DNA of 50,246 nucleotides from DATJQA01 sp041169145 (GCA_041169145.1 JBEEJO010000002.1:1-50246), one strand, 5' to 3'; positions 1 to 9,355 are shown, numbered from the stretch's first letter. The notes: a model not told the origin generated them from the sequence alone. Program-made: numbers and translations.

Positions 1-1436
1 TTCTTCGGTGTCCACTCATTGCGTAATTTGGCAGCTAGATCGGTGATCGGCAACTTACCAAATTCCTCGGCGGTGATTGGACCGCGAGGTCTTACGGTGC
101 CGCCGCGCATCCTACCTATACTGGGTTCAGGCTCGTAGTTCGGGTCGCATTTCCTCTCAAACGATTTTTCACACTCTGCGGCTTCTTCATTCGTTAGCTG
201 GTCGCAGATACTTGATAGAATCTGTAAGCCGTATGTTTTGTGCCATTTCTCATCTTCGGCGTCTGTGGCGCGTTTAGTGAAGTATTCAAACACTCGCCGT
301 ACATAATCCCGCTTATCCTTCTCGGATAACGCCGAGAAGCTCAATCGGAGCGCTTTTTGATATTCCGTACCAGAAATGTATTCGTGATACCGATCGGTTG
401 CGAATATCTTGAAAAACTCCTGCTTCAATTCGTCTCTGAAAAGGACCGGGCACAAACTCATCGTGAACATCCGAAGCCGCCACATGGAGCGACTATCCGG
501 GAGTTTCGCAAGGTATTTATCGAACAGTTGGCGAGCGTTCTTTGCATCATCACATTTTCCTCCGATGAGTTGCACCACCAACGTCTTTACGACTGCTGCG
601 AGCGAGCGAACATCGTCTCGATGGGAAAGATGTTCTTTTTCACCAAGTGTGAGCTCAAAGAAATCAACATCGTAGAGATGGAATGTTTCGGCAATTGTAA
701 AAACATCAGCAGCGTCTTCACGCTCACCAGTAATAGTGACACCACAAAGAGCCCGAATTGCAATCGCTAGCGCCCTCTCTTTATGTGATTCATCTACCCC
801 TACCAGTTGTCCAAACACTTTTGTTTCGCTTATGTCGTTGAAATAGAATGGATTGTCCGTTGAGTACCCCCGACTCACTTTCTTGAGCTCATCTTTTGTC
901 TGTACGGCAAGAACCGCTTCTGCAAGCACCAAAATGCCATCGTAGTCTTTCGCGCTAGATAGAGTTGCAAACATTTTTTCATACTCAAACCCCCACCGAT
1001 TGAATACCCCCATTAGAGGTATCCACCTTCCATCGCGAATCTTTATAACCATGCGAGAAAGCTGTTCTGCAGGTAGGTTGCTACAGATCCACAAAAATCT
1101 ATCCACGACTTCCGGATTAAAGTGGTCTGCTGAGATGGGAATTGCGAGTATGATATCAGCAACCTTTTTCGGTTCCTTCACCGCAACCTTCACAAGATAG
1201 TCCAACTCCGGCGTTCTGTATCCGTACTGCGTCGGATCAATGGATTTTTCTTTGATTACATCCAGGAATCCATTGTTCCAGAGCCACTCAAGCCAGCGCT
1301 CGTTAGCCTGGGTGAAAAAGTAGCGGTGCGTGTCAGGATTTGTAGAAATGATTTCTTGAATAACATTTCTGTCGACCACGGCACAGCCCGTTTCTATTAG
1401 CTCGTCTATACGCTTGTGAAGTTGGATCTGATTCAT
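1..1436 (-). CDS. Large helical (solenoid-like) protein, C-terminus beyond left edge
   Basis: An open frame starts at ATG 1436 and runs off the left edge without a stop, giving at least 478 residues. I recognise no enzyme motif. The sequence is rich in short amphipathic helices of the HEAT/TPR-like style. The N-terminal stretch (about residues 35-60, with RYFFTQANERWLEWLWNNGF) resembles the repeat regions of large STAND-type defence proteins, but no NTPase is visible. Near the visible end, after a Gly/Arg-rich spacer, comes a segment with ITAEEFGKLPITDLAAKLRN. It follows the CHAT gene by 5 bp (stop TAA, then CTCAA, then ATG), so it is almost certainly the fourth gene of the Res-Mod-CHAT operon. 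By analogy with other CHAT systems it could be a sensor, scaffold or protease substrate; that is inference. Confidence 0.65.
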   Translation of the reverse strand, partial: MNQIQLHKRIDELIETGCAVVDRNVIQEIISTNPDTHRYFFTQANERWLEWLWNNGFLDVIKEKSIDPTQYGYRTPELDYLVKVAVKEPKKVADIILAIPISADHFNPEVVDRFLWICSNLPAEQLSRMVIKIRDGRWIPLMGVFNRWGFEYEKMFATLSSAKDYDGILVLAEAVLAVQTKDELKKVSRGYSTDNPFYFNDISETKVFGQLVGVDESHKERALAIAIRALCGVTITGEREDAADVFTIAETFHLYDVDFFELTLGEKEHLSHRDDVRSLAAVVKTLVVQLIGGKCDDAKNARQLFDKYLAKLPDSRSMWRLRMFTMSLCPVLFRDELKQEFFKIFATDRYHEYISGTEYQKALRLSFSALSEKDKRDYVRRVFEYFTKRATDAEDEKWHKTYGLQILSSICDQLTNEEAAECEKSFERKCDPNYEPEPSIGRMRGGTVRPRGPITAEEFGKLPITDLAAKLRNEWTPK

Positions 1437-1441
1437 TTGAG

Positions 1442-2485
1442 TTATGTTCTCGTATAGAACATCGGCACATAATCGGAATCCGGATTCTCTGATTTGTATT
1501 TTATCAGAGCGCTTTGAAAAGCAGATCGCGGGCTTTGCCCAACGGTTAGGAAGTTATAGAAGTATGAAGAAAACTTTTTCGCTGAAGGAGAGCCAGCGCC
1601 ACCGCTGTAGGCAATAACGTTATCGGAGACCCCGTCTTTTATGAGATCGAAGGCAAGGCTTGTTGATCCTGTGCCACCGCCAGAGAAACAAAAGGATAAA
1701 TAAACTACTAAAAAATATGGCTTCGGATCGATTTTGAGGAGATTGATAAAGTCATTCTTACCTATGTGCACAATTTTGTCATAAGAAGTTGCATCCTCAA
1801 GACAAAGACGCCCGTCTTCTTCCCCGTGGAGCGCTATATGAACGTATCCGAATCTGTTCCATCCTATCTCCTCTACAGCCGTTCTTGTTCCGTGTTTGAG
1901 AAAGTGAACCTCGCTAATCCGAAAGGAATCTTTATTATTTTCGGTTATCTTCTTCAAAATATCGATGATCTCTTCGTTCACATCATTCCCAATGTTCGTT
2001 TTATCAGGCATATGAGAGTGGGACATTATTACTAAACAGCGATATTGAGAACTAACACTCCCTTGTTTATTTGCTGGATGCATTATTTCTCTCAATACAC
2101 AGATTCCATTGGCGATTGATTCCCACGGTAATTCGAGAAATTCGGCGAGCTCAGACTGGATTATCAATTCGGTATCAGTATTATTGATCAGATTTTCTGT
2201 AGGTTGCACATCTAGTTTTGACATTAGCAACTCAAGAACGGGGTTTAGATTTGTTCCTGCCAATGGATTTTGAGGTGCGAGGTTCAATGATTCTGAATCT
2301 AATATCTCGATGTCTTGTATTGCCGGTTTCATCTCAGAAGAGCGTTCATATGCTTTTTTGTATTCATCAAAAGACAGACGCACTTGAGGTTTGTTGCTAG
2401 CTTCCAGTTGAAGATAGTGAGCTAGACTCACTATCCCTGCTGAATCTTTGGTTCTTTCGATTACTGAAAAACCCTTTATGAGCAT
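1442..2485 (-). CDS. CHAT-domain (caspase-like) cysteine protease
   Basis: A 347-aa protein whose C-terminal half (about 145-347) matches the CHAT peptidase fold. It has the His-Gly dyad in HIALHGEEDG (His220, Gly221) and the catalytic Cys in LSFCFSGG (Cys266), followed by the usual IAYSGGAGSP and the alanine-rich last helices (SAFQSALIKY). The N-terminal 140 residues are unassigned and may bind a partner. No signal peptide or membrane segment is seen, so it should act in the cytosol. It starts 7 bp after the Mod gene and ends 5 bp before the helical gene. CHAT proteases are known to act in Craspase and in gasdermin-linked defence, where they cleave a neighbour-encoded protein. A similar role here is inference; the family call and the two catalytic residues are directly visible. 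Confidence 0.86.
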   Translation of the reverse strand: MLIKGFSVIERTKDSAGIVSLAHYLQLEASNKPQVRLSFDEYKKAYERSSEMKPAIQDIEILDSESLNLAPQNPLAGTNLNPVLELLMSKLDVQPTENLINNTDTELIIQSELAEFLELPWESIANGICVLREIMHPANKQGSVSSQYRCLVIMSHSHMPDKTNIGNDVNEEIIDILKKITENNKDSFRISEVHFLKHGTRTAVEEIGWNRFGYVHIALHGEEDGRLCLEDATSYDKIVHIGKNDFINLLKIDPKPYFLVVYLSFCFSGGGTGSTSLAFDLIKDGVSDNVIAYSGGAGSPSAKKFSSYFYNFLTVGQSPRSAFQSALIKYKSENPDSDYVPMFYTRT

Positions 2486-2492
2486 ACCGCAA

Positions 2493-4955
2493 TCATAGCT
2501 GAACCACCCTCATCACTTCGTCGCCGTAGTGGTTAATGACTTTGACGGCGATTTTGCCGGTCTTTGGTTTAGGGAATGGACGCGAAACTGTTGAATAGAG
2601 CTCCTCCCAAGCATCTTCGTTAATATCAGCACGGAGAGCTTTTTTTAATTTTTCATAGGGTTTATCTGCGCCGAGGAAGTAGGCGTGCGTAACAAAGAAT
2701 GCTTCACCGCTATAGTTCGTATCCAGGAACCAGGCCGCGATCTCGTGCTCGGGGTCGCCGGAGCCACTTGAACGAATTTCACTTTTCACGGGATCGTATA
2801 CATCCACGCCAGCTACCTCAACCACTACTCCGTCCTTGCCCTCTTTCACCGTGACCTGTGGCTCGCCGAATGCCAAGAAAAGGTTTCCAGAACCAGTCTT
2901 CTTCAATAAATCGCCCATTGAGAGGTCGGGGTTGATTTTCACTCGCATTACTCGCAAACCATCAATTTCTGATGGGACTGAAAATGCCGATGCATCGAAT
3001 GAGGTCGCGGCAACAACGAGCAAATCAGCAAATCTTTTCGCAACCTTAGCTGCGTCGCGAATAAAATCATCATCTATACTACCAAATTCCGGACCGATAG
3101 ATATAGCTACTTTCTTGAGGCCACTTTCGGTCTTATATTCACCAGATGCTTGAATCTCCGGACCACCAGGCAAGATGTCTAGATTCACAAATTCTACACG
3201 CGCTCCTTTCTGTCCGGTTTGCACTCCGGCTTTGAGCAGATTGGAAATAACTGTCTCTGCGAATCGTTCAGATGACACCATTTCCTGCGCATCAGAAACA
3301 CGGTGTGGCGAGAGAGATTCTACCGTAAAAGGACCAGTGACGCGTACTACTTCTTTGTTCTCAAATGGTTGATCGTAGAGAATCTCTTGCTCTGGTGACT
3401 CACTATTCGCTAAAGATTTTAATGTTATATGCGGAACTGTCTTACACTCAATCCCGGCGCTAACGTTATCTTTTTCTTTGAGCTTGTAGTATGGAAACCT
3501 GGCTGTCATGAGTCGAGTTCGGGCAAGCGCTAACGCAACGCGGGAAGTGTCAATTGTAATCCAGCGGCGGCCCCATTGCTCAGCCACATATGCAGTCGTA
3601 CCCGAACCACAAGTTGGATCGAGAACGAGATCTCCAGGATCGGTTGTCATAAGAACGCATCGCTGGATAACGCTGTGTGCCGTCTGTACAACATACGTTC
3701 GCTGGACACCAATTTGCATTGATTCCCATCTATCAGTAATCGGTACCACAGGAAAATCATCAACGAAACGACGATATCTAATTGTCGAACCCATAACTTC
3801 AATTCTATTCAGCTCAGCTAAGCGCTTTAATCCCAAGACGGTTGTTTTCCAATGCGCATCACCTCTCGGAAAGTATTTCTTACCTTGGAAAACAAATTCT
3901 TGAGGTTCTGCGGATGCTCCATCTGAATATAGTGGGGCAAGTTGATAGCGTTTCCCTTCTTGTGCAATCCGCCCCGTGAACAACTCTTCTGGAGACAATC
4001 GTCGTGATCCTCCGTCTTTTAATAGATACATATCATATCTATCAAGTGTTGTATCACCAACTTCTCTCGGCCTATACAATCTGCGAAATTTTGTCATTCC
4101 TTTATCTTTTGAATACCAGATGAGGTAGTCAACGGTCGATGAAATTAAATTAGACTCAACGCCACCCGTTTTTTGGAATGAAATTTGAGTAACAAAATTA
4201 CTGGATCCAAACACTTCGTCCATTAGATTACGAATAAGATGTACATTCTCGTCGTTGATTTGCACGAAGCATGAGCCGCCATCATTTAACAGCTCACGCG
4301 CAGTCGTCAAACGATCGCGCAAGTACGCGAGGTAAGAATGAACACCAAGCTCCCACGTATCGCGGAATGCCTTTACCTGCTCTGGCTGACGAACAAAATC
4401 ATCAAGCTTGTTGTCTTTTACATCGCGCTTCCGTGTCGAAACCTGCCAGTTAGACCCGAACTTAATACCATATGGTGGATCAATGTAAATCGTCTGAACT
4501 TTGCCTCGCAGACCCTCTTTTTCCAATAGACTGTTCATCGCAAGAAGCGAGTCACCGAGAATCATACGATTCTGCCAATTCTCTTCGTGCTTGTAAAAAT
4601 CAACTGCCTTTGCCGCTTGCTGTTCCGCCGTTTCGCCAAAGAGAAGTGTTTGAGCCGATTCCTGTGCGCCGGTCTTGAGACGAGCAATAATCGCTTCGGG
4701 AGCGATTTTCTCTTGAACGTAGATTGGAACGGTCGCTACCTCAAACTCTGCACCTGCCTCCTTCTTTCCAGACCAGACAAGTTGCGGATCGAACGATGGA
4801 TCATACTCATATTTCTTCTTAATTGGTTGCTTGTCCCGAGCAGAAAGTTTCACCGATTCTTCCTGAGTCGGAATACGAACACGTTTCTCGCCGTGTTTGT
4901 ACGAAGCGACGGGTGCCGCTTTGGTTGGCTGTAACATCTTCTTTGTTCTGCGCAT
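2493..4955 (-). CDS. Type III-like DNA adenine methyltransferase (Mod)
   Basis: An 820-aa beta-class N6-adenine methyltransferase. Motif IV is DPPY (159-162, in TIYIDPPYG). The SAM-binding motif I comes later, in LVLDPTCGSGTT (Asp446-Gly452), which is the IV-then-I order of type III Mod and other beta-class enzymes. The stretch between them (about 250-430) should hold the target-recognition domain. The protein is longer than a typical type III Mod (about 650 aa); the extra C-terminal 300 residues are unassigned. It lies 9 bp downstream of the Res gene and 7 bp upstream of the CHAT gene on the same strand. It should modify one strand of an asymmetric site and provide site recognition for the Res complex. 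The recognition sequence cannot be read from the gene. Confidence 0.92.
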   Translation of the reverse strand: MRRTKKMLQPTKAAPVASYKHGEKRVRIPTQEESVKLSARDKQPIKKKYEYDPSFDPQLVWSGKKEAGAEFEVATVPIYVQEKIAPEAIIARLKTGAQESAQTLLFGETAEQQAAKAVDFYKHEENWQNRMILGDSLLAMNSLLEKEGLRGKVQTIYIDPPYGIKFGSNWQVSTRKRDVKDNKLDDFVRQPEQVKAFRDTWELGVHSYLAYLRDRLTTARELLNDGGSCFVQINDENVHLIRNLMDEVFGSSNFVTQISFQKTGGVESNLISSTVDYLIWYSKDKGMTKFRRLYRPREVGDTTLDRYDMYLLKDGGSRRLSPEELFTGRIAQEGKRYQLAPLYSDGASAEPQEFVFQGKKYFPRGDAHWKTTVLGLKRLAELNRIEVMGSTIRYRRFVDDFPVVPITDRWESMQIGVQRTYVVQTAHSVIQRCVLMTTDPGDLVLDPTCGSGTTAYVAEQWGRRWITIDTSRVALALARTRLMTARFPYYKLKEKDNVSAGIECKTVPHITLKSLANSESPEQEILYDQPFENKEVVRVTGPFTVESLSPHRVSDAQEMVSSERFAETVISNLLKAGVQTGQKGARVEFVNLDILPGGPEIQASGEYKTESGLKKVAISIGPEFGSIDDDFIRDAAKVAKRFADLLVVAATSFDASAFSVPSEIDGLRVMRVKINPDLSMGDLLKKTGSGNLFLAFGEPQVTVKEGKDGVVVEVAGVDVYDPVKSEIRSSGSGDPEHEIAAWFLDTNYSGEAFFVTHAYFLGADKPYEKLKKALRADINEDAWEELYSTVSRPFPKPKTGKIAVKVINHYGDEVMRVVQL

Positions 4956-4964
4956 GATATGTGG

Positions 4965-7946
4965 TTATTTAACCTTAAATAACGAATTGAATCCTCCATT
5001 CATGCCCGCACGGATAAGCTGCTGGGTTTCGTGAATGTCTTGAATCTCAATAATAGCCCATACCCCGAATTTGCCAGTGTTATTCACTGCTGGAACCCAG
5101 AAATCCCGCGCCGTTTTCACTTTTGCTACCTTTTTGTCGTCCTTCTTACCAGTAACTTCAATTAGCAGGTTGATGGTCGATTTATCAGGTAATTCCACTT
5201 TCACGATAAAATCCGGAACGTAGTAATGCGCCACACCTTGATGTTCGTACGGGACCGCGAATCCAAGATTCTGATTTTTCACATACGCTAATACTTCGGG
5301 CATCTCTTCTAAACGCTTGGCTACTCCCTGTTCCCATTCTTGGGTGTCTGCTACGACATAGTTTATGTGGCTCTTCACCGTTTCCTGCACGGGCTTAGTG
5401 GTTAGAAAATCGACGTACCGCGTAGAGCCGAGCGTATCGTATGGGGCGAGGATTGGAAGGAGCTTGCGATCTGTTTGATTTGATATGTTCTCTGTTACGA
5501 TCGCCTGCTGTATCTTGCTCAATGCTCCTGAAAGGTATGCGCCGACGGAAAGGTAGCCGATGACCATTTTATCTTTCAAGACAACGTGACTTTTCACATA
5601 CTCTTCGACGATACGTTTCAGTTGTGGGTGGAGCCAGTATTTTTCTGAACCATCCGCATCCGTATAGTAGCGTTTAAGTAGTCCAACCGTGAGATATTCA
5701 ACAACCGTTCCTTCGCGTCGCTCTTTGATTTTATCTAAAGTCTCCTTTTCTTCCGCTCCGATGAATCCACCCAACGTCACCTCCGTTGGTTCATTTTCGA
5801 TAACGGTGTCCGATTCCTTGGTGAAATGTGCAGCTAATTTCACCTCATTCAACTCATAGCGATAACCTTCAACGCGCGGGAATGTTATTTCATACTGCTC
5901 GCGGTCCGATAGAGAATGAACACGGTGTATGACTTTCGGCAGCTGTGGTTCGGGGCCTCCCTTCACTTTCAAGAAGTTAAATGGCACACCATAGACTTCC
6001 GCATATTCCGGAGATAGGAGGCCATTTTCATCGGCACCATAATCCACGCGCCGAAGAGCGCGACCGACGACCTGCTCACATAAAAGCTGAGTTGAGAACG
6101 CGCGTATGCCTAAAATATGAGTGACCGTATTCACATCCCAACCCTCTGTGAGCATAGAGACGGAGACAACACATTTAATTCCTTCGCCTAACTTACCGGG
6201 TTTACCAACGGTATTCATCACCTCGCGCAGAAGTTCCTCGTCGGTCGGCTCGTCCCGTCCCGGGAAACGCTTCCGATAGTCCTTATGAAAATCGTCGATT
6301 TCTTTTACGAAGATGTTCTTGAATTCATCACTGATCTTTTCGCCGCTCTCGATTTGGGCACTATCAATAAGCAAGGTATTCGGGCGATCAAGAAACCGAA
6401 CTCCGTCTTCGTTCCGAAACACGTCTAAATGACCTTTCTCAAGTTTGATTTTCTTGCTTGCAGTTTCATATTCGTATCCTGCAATCCAGCGATAGACCAT
6501 CTCAGAAACAGTCGTGTTATTGCACACAACGATCATGACCGGTGGCATCACGGCTGGATTTACCCTCTTTTGCTTTTCGTATTCTCGATAGTACTTTTCG
6601 TAACTACCGTATAGTGACGCCAGTGCTTCTTCGAGCTTCGTCGGCAGGATTAAAACCGAGAGATCATATTTGCCAGTTTTCATTCCTTTCTTCGGGAGTT
6701 CATCCCGAACATGGAGCCACAGATTACGGAACTCGGGCTCGGCGTCCGCTCGAATGGTGTCTGATTCCACGGGCAATCGAGGAATTTTTACTACGCCGCA
6801 CTCGAGTGCATCGAGTAGAGAGAAATCATAAACCGTCCACGGGAACATGGTGCCCTCTGTATACCCCGAACCACTCAAGAAATAAGGTGTTGCAGAGAGA
6901 TCTACTATTGCATTTACCTGAATTTTCTTTGAGAGTGCCTCAAGTCCGCTAATCCACACACGAGCAGCCTTATTGTTTTCATCAGCTTCTTTCCGTTCTT
7001 CGCCCGATAATTTTTCCTCCGTAGGGCGCTCTCGGTAGCAGTGGTGCGCTTCATCATTAATAACCAAAACCCGAGGCTTGTTCAGAACACTTTTGAACGC
7101 CCGGTTAACCATTGCACTGGGCGTTTCTTTTATTGCATCTTCCTTGATAAGCCCCGCGGCTTTCATAACCGCACCGATTTGGAATCGTGGATTTTGCCGC
7201 TGTTCAAGCTGATGAAAATTCGTGATGAAAACAGTCGCCTGTTGAAGTGCCTCGAAGTCTTGGTATGAGACGATATTCCGTTGCAAATAATAGTTATGCG
7301 GATCGTTTGGTAGAAGAACATTCAAACGATCACGAATTGTTATCCCCGGAGTGACAATAACGAATGCATCTGTGAATCGCGTGTCTTGCGGGTAACGAAT
7401 CTTGTTCAGCGTATTGTAAGCTATGACCATTGCCATAACGACAGTCTTTCCGGAACCGGTCGCCATCTTAAACGCCAATCGGTATAGCCCAGGATTCGCT
7501 TCTGTATTCGCTTTTTTGATGCCGTTAATAATCCAACTCTCGCCGGTTTTTTCAGCAACCTCATTCACGTACATCAGAGTTTCCAGTGCTTCGATCTGGG
7601 AAAAGAACAGCTTATTCTCCCGAGATTCGTCACTCCAATATCCGAGAAGATCGCGAGATGTTTTTGTGAGTCCTGCATAACCGGACTGGCGCCATTCTTT
7701 CACTTTGGCGCGAACCTTATTGATAAACTCATTCTCCTTCTGGAGTTCGCTCCCATACGCCCCCTCAGCAAGATTAATATCTAACTGATCCTGTTTCGTT
7801 TTTGCCCGTGGAGCTGGTATATAAAAAGTGCTCGGTCGGCGCTCCTCCAGTACTTCGTTTGTTAGCCCACGCTCGTCGGATTTGAAGTGACGCGTCGGCT
7901 CAACGTAAGGGGAATTGAGGATCGGATTGTCGATTTGTTCCGGCAT
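4965..7946 (-). CDS. Type III-like restriction subunit, helicase-nuclease (Res)
   Basis: A 993-aa SF2 helicase with a C-terminal nuclease. Visible motifs are Walker A MATGSGKT (161-168), DEAH box NDEAHH (297-302), SATPYF (351-356), motif V SMLTEGWDV (597-605) and motif VI EQVVGRALRR (624-633). Near the C-terminus, VPDFIV (Asp912) and LLIEVTGK (Glu930, Lys934) look like a PD-(D/E)XK endonuclease core. The N-terminus (NPILNSPYVEPTRHF) and length match the family often named BPTD_3080 family restriction endonuclease; that name is from memory. It is first in the operon, ahead of Mod, whereas classical type III systems are usually mod-res. Start ATG 7946 is the first good start after a roughly 300-bp gap; an alternative overlapping upstream frame on this strand is unconvincing. 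Confidence 0.92.
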   Translation of the reverse strand: MPEQIDNPILNSPYVEPTRHFKSDERGLTNEVLEERRPSTFYIPAPRAKTKQDQLDINLAEGAYGSELQKENEFINKVRAKVKEWRQSGYAGLTKTSRDLLGYWSDESRENKLFFSQIEALETLMYVNEVAEKTGESWIINGIKKANTEANPGLYRLAFKMATGSGKTVVMAMVIAYNTLNKIRYPQDTRFTDAFVIVTPGITIRDRLNVLLPNDPHNYYLQRNIVSYQDFEALQQATVFITNFHQLEQRQNPRFQIGAVMKAAGLIKEDAIKETPSAMVNRAFKSVLNKPRVLVINDEAHHCYRERPTEEKLSGEERKEADENNKAARVWISGLEALSKKIQVNAIVDLSATPYFLSGSGYTEGTMFPWTVYDFSLLDALECGVVKIPRLPVESDTIRADAEPEFRNLWLHVRDELPKKGMKTGKYDLSVLILPTKLEEALASLYGSYEKYYREYEKQKRVNPAVMPPVMIVVCNNTTVSEMVYRWIAGYEYETASKKIKLEKGHLDVFRNEDGVRFLDRPNTLLIDSAQIESGEKISDEFKNIFVKEIDDFHKDYRKRFPGRDEPTDEELLREVMNTVGKPGKLGEGIKCVVSVSMLTEGWDVNTVTHILGIRAFSTQLLCEQVVGRALRRVDYGADENGLLSPEYAEVYGVPFNFLKVKGGPEPQLPKVIHRVHSLSDREQYEITFPRVEGYRYELNEVKLAAHFTKESDTVIENEPTEVTLGGFIGAEEKETLDKIKERREGTVVEYLTVGLLKRYYTDADGSEKYWLHPQLKRIVEEYVKSHVVLKDKMVIGYLSVGAYLSGALSKIQQAIVTENISNQTDRKLLPILAPYDTLGSTRYVDFLTTKPVQETVKSHINYVVADTQEWEQGVAKRLEEMPEVLAYVKNQNLGFAVPYEHQGVAHYYVPDFIVKVELPDKSTINLLIEVTGKKDDKKVAKVKTARDFWVPAVNNTGKFGVWAIIEIQDIHETQQLIRAGMNGGFNSLFKVK

Positions 7947-8057
7947 AATAATTCAAACACATCATCCCTCAAAAAGGGTCGTTTGTCTAGGAATATCAAT
8001 GCTCCGCAGACTTGCTTTGATTTCAACTTCGCGTCATCATTTGAATACAACTGAATA

Positions 8058-8224
8058 GGGCTCAGCCCAGGCCTAAACCAGGCGGTTCCACCGCCCGGCA
8101 TGGCTCCTGAAAACCTGTGATAGATACTGAACCCCGCGTTCAGCAAACTGTCACAGGTCATATCCCGAAAGGGGTATGGGGCGTAAGCCCTAGCTGATGC
8201 GGGGTTCTGTGCGTCAAGCCCCGC
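8058..8224 (+). ncRNA. Candidate structured RNA between divergent gene blocks
   Basis: The gap between the Res gene (start 7946) and the nuclease gene (start 8245) has no convincing ORF but many GC-rich hairpins. They are: GGGCT/AGCCC at 8058-8068; GGCGGT/ACCGCC at 8081-8095; a two-step stem CCTGTGA(8114-8120)/TCACAGG(8151-8157) enclosing CTGAAC/GTTCAG (8127-8143); an 8-bp stem with a GAAA loop at 8159-8178; and GGGC-GTAA-GCCC at 8179-8190. The segment 8195-8224 can fold as a pseudoknot (TGATGC with GCGTCA, plus GGGG with CCCC). Both GNRA tetraloops read correctly only on the plus strand, so a plus-strand RNA or leader of the nuclease gene is favoured. I do not recognise the class. Promoters for the two divergent genes must also lie in 7947-8244. 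Confidence 0.4.
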
Positions 8225-8244
8225 CATACTCATCATAAAAATAT

Positions 8245-9351
8245 ATGGCCATAATCATCTCCAAGAACGGCAAGAATGCGAAGCGCGTGGACGAATCGAA
8301 GTTCGAATACGAAGATCACCTTCAGCAATACATCTACGACAACCCCGACAGCATTCCTCTCTATGACATCAAGGAGGATATCCGCCTCCTTATCCTCTCT
8401 CGCGAGTTCCAAACGGAGAGCGGTCCTATCGACGCGCTCGGTATAGATAAGGACGGTGAGATCTATCTCATCGAGACGAAACTGTATAAAAATCCAGACA
8501 AGCGACTCGTCGTCGCCCAGGTTTTGGATTACGGCGCGGCTATCTGGCTGAGCAAGCGTGGCTACGAAGAAATCGTCGCCTCTCTCGAAGAAGCGGTACG
8601 CAGAAATTTCAAAAAGGGCTTGCGCGAGAAAATATCCGAATTTTATGGAATCGGCGAAGTGGAGACCGATACGCTTTTGGAAAACTTCAAAAACAATCTG
8701 AATAAGGGGGTCTACAAATTCGTGGTCCTGATGGATAAGCTCCACGACCGGCTGAAAGACCTCATCCTTTTCATAAACGAAAACAGCAAGTTCGATATCT
8801 ACGCGGTGGAGCTCGAATTCTACAAGCACGAGGATTATGAGATAGTGATTCCCAAGATATTTGGAGCTGAAGTCAAAAAAGATCTGGGAGTGACAAAAAG
8901 CGCTGGGAAACGGTGGGATTGGGATTTGTTCAAACATCGCTTGCAGGAGTTCGGTGAAGAAGAGGTGCGAACGGCAGAGCAAATCATCGAATGGGCCGGA
9001 AAAAATGGCATTGAAATAGAATGGAGCAACAGCCAACGTGGCGGCTTCTTCCTGTGCTACTATCCCGAAGGCAAAAAGGGATTCTATCCCTTCGGCGTGA
9101 CGGGTGACGCCAGGGTCTCGTGGAACGTCCCTCATGCAGGGGGCAAAAGTCCCGCACCGTTCGACAAGCTTGAAAAACGAGCGGAGATATTGAAGCGCCT
9201 TCAATCGGTTAAGGGTGCAGCGATTGATTTAGGCAACGTAGACGGGTTCAACGGAATGAAGTTGCCCTTGCGTGAGCTTGCGGACGAAGGTGCCCGCCGC
9301 GAATTCTTCGCGGTCTGTCTGTGGATCAAAAAAGTGTTGGAGACCGAATAA
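8245..9351 (+). CDS. PD-(D/E)XK nuclease-family protein (NucS/DUF91-like)
   Basis: A 368-aa protein. The N-terminal domain has the restriction-nuclease core: GPIDALGIDKDG (Asp63), IYLIETKL (Glu77, Lys79) and a following helix with Gln92, as in DUF91/NucS-like PD-(D/E)XK proteins. The C-terminal part (about 215-368) is an unassigned alpha/beta region. The protein probably cuts or binds DNA, but family members have varied roles. It is divergent from the restriction operon, sits right after the candidate structured RNA, and its stop is 4 bp before the next gene, so the two form a likely operon. It may be a further defence gene of the island. Start ATG 8245 is the first residue of a well-conserved-looking N-terminus (MAIIISKNGK). 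Confidence 0.8.
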   Translation: MAIIISKNGKNAKRVDESKFEYEDHLQQYIYDNPDSIPLYDIKEDIRLLILSREFQTESGPIDALGIDKDGEIYLIETKLYKNPDKRLVVAQVLDYGAAIWLSKRGYEEIVASLEEAVRRNFKKGLREKISEFYGIGEVETDTLLENFKNNLNKGVYKFVVLMDKLHDRLKDLILFINENSKFDIYAVELEFYKHEDYEIVIPKIFGAEVKKDLGVTKSAGKRWDWDLFKHRLQEFGEEEVRTAEQIIEWAGKNGIEIEWSNSQRGGFFLCYYPEGKKGFYPFGVTGDARVSWNVPHAGGKSPAPFDKLEKRAEILKRLQSVKGAAIDLGNVDGFNGMKLPLRELADEGARREFFAVCLWIKKVLETE

Positions 9352-9355
9352 ATCA

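Noticed and set aside
8058..8224. IscB/TnpB omega-RNA or HEARO as a firm call for the structured region
   Set aside because: No IscB, IsrB or TnpB reading frame is present nearby and I cannot confirm the consensus; kept only as one option.
7862..8236. A 124-aa minus-strand frame over the Res start and the upstream gap
   Set aside because: It overlaps the conserved Res N-terminus in another frame, and its upstream part is the hairpin-rich region; no family-like sequence.
8233..9204. A long minus-strand frame (323 aa) opposite the PD-(D/E)XK gene
   Set aside because: A shadow of the plus-strand gene, which has clear nuclease motifs; the antisense product has no recognisable domain.
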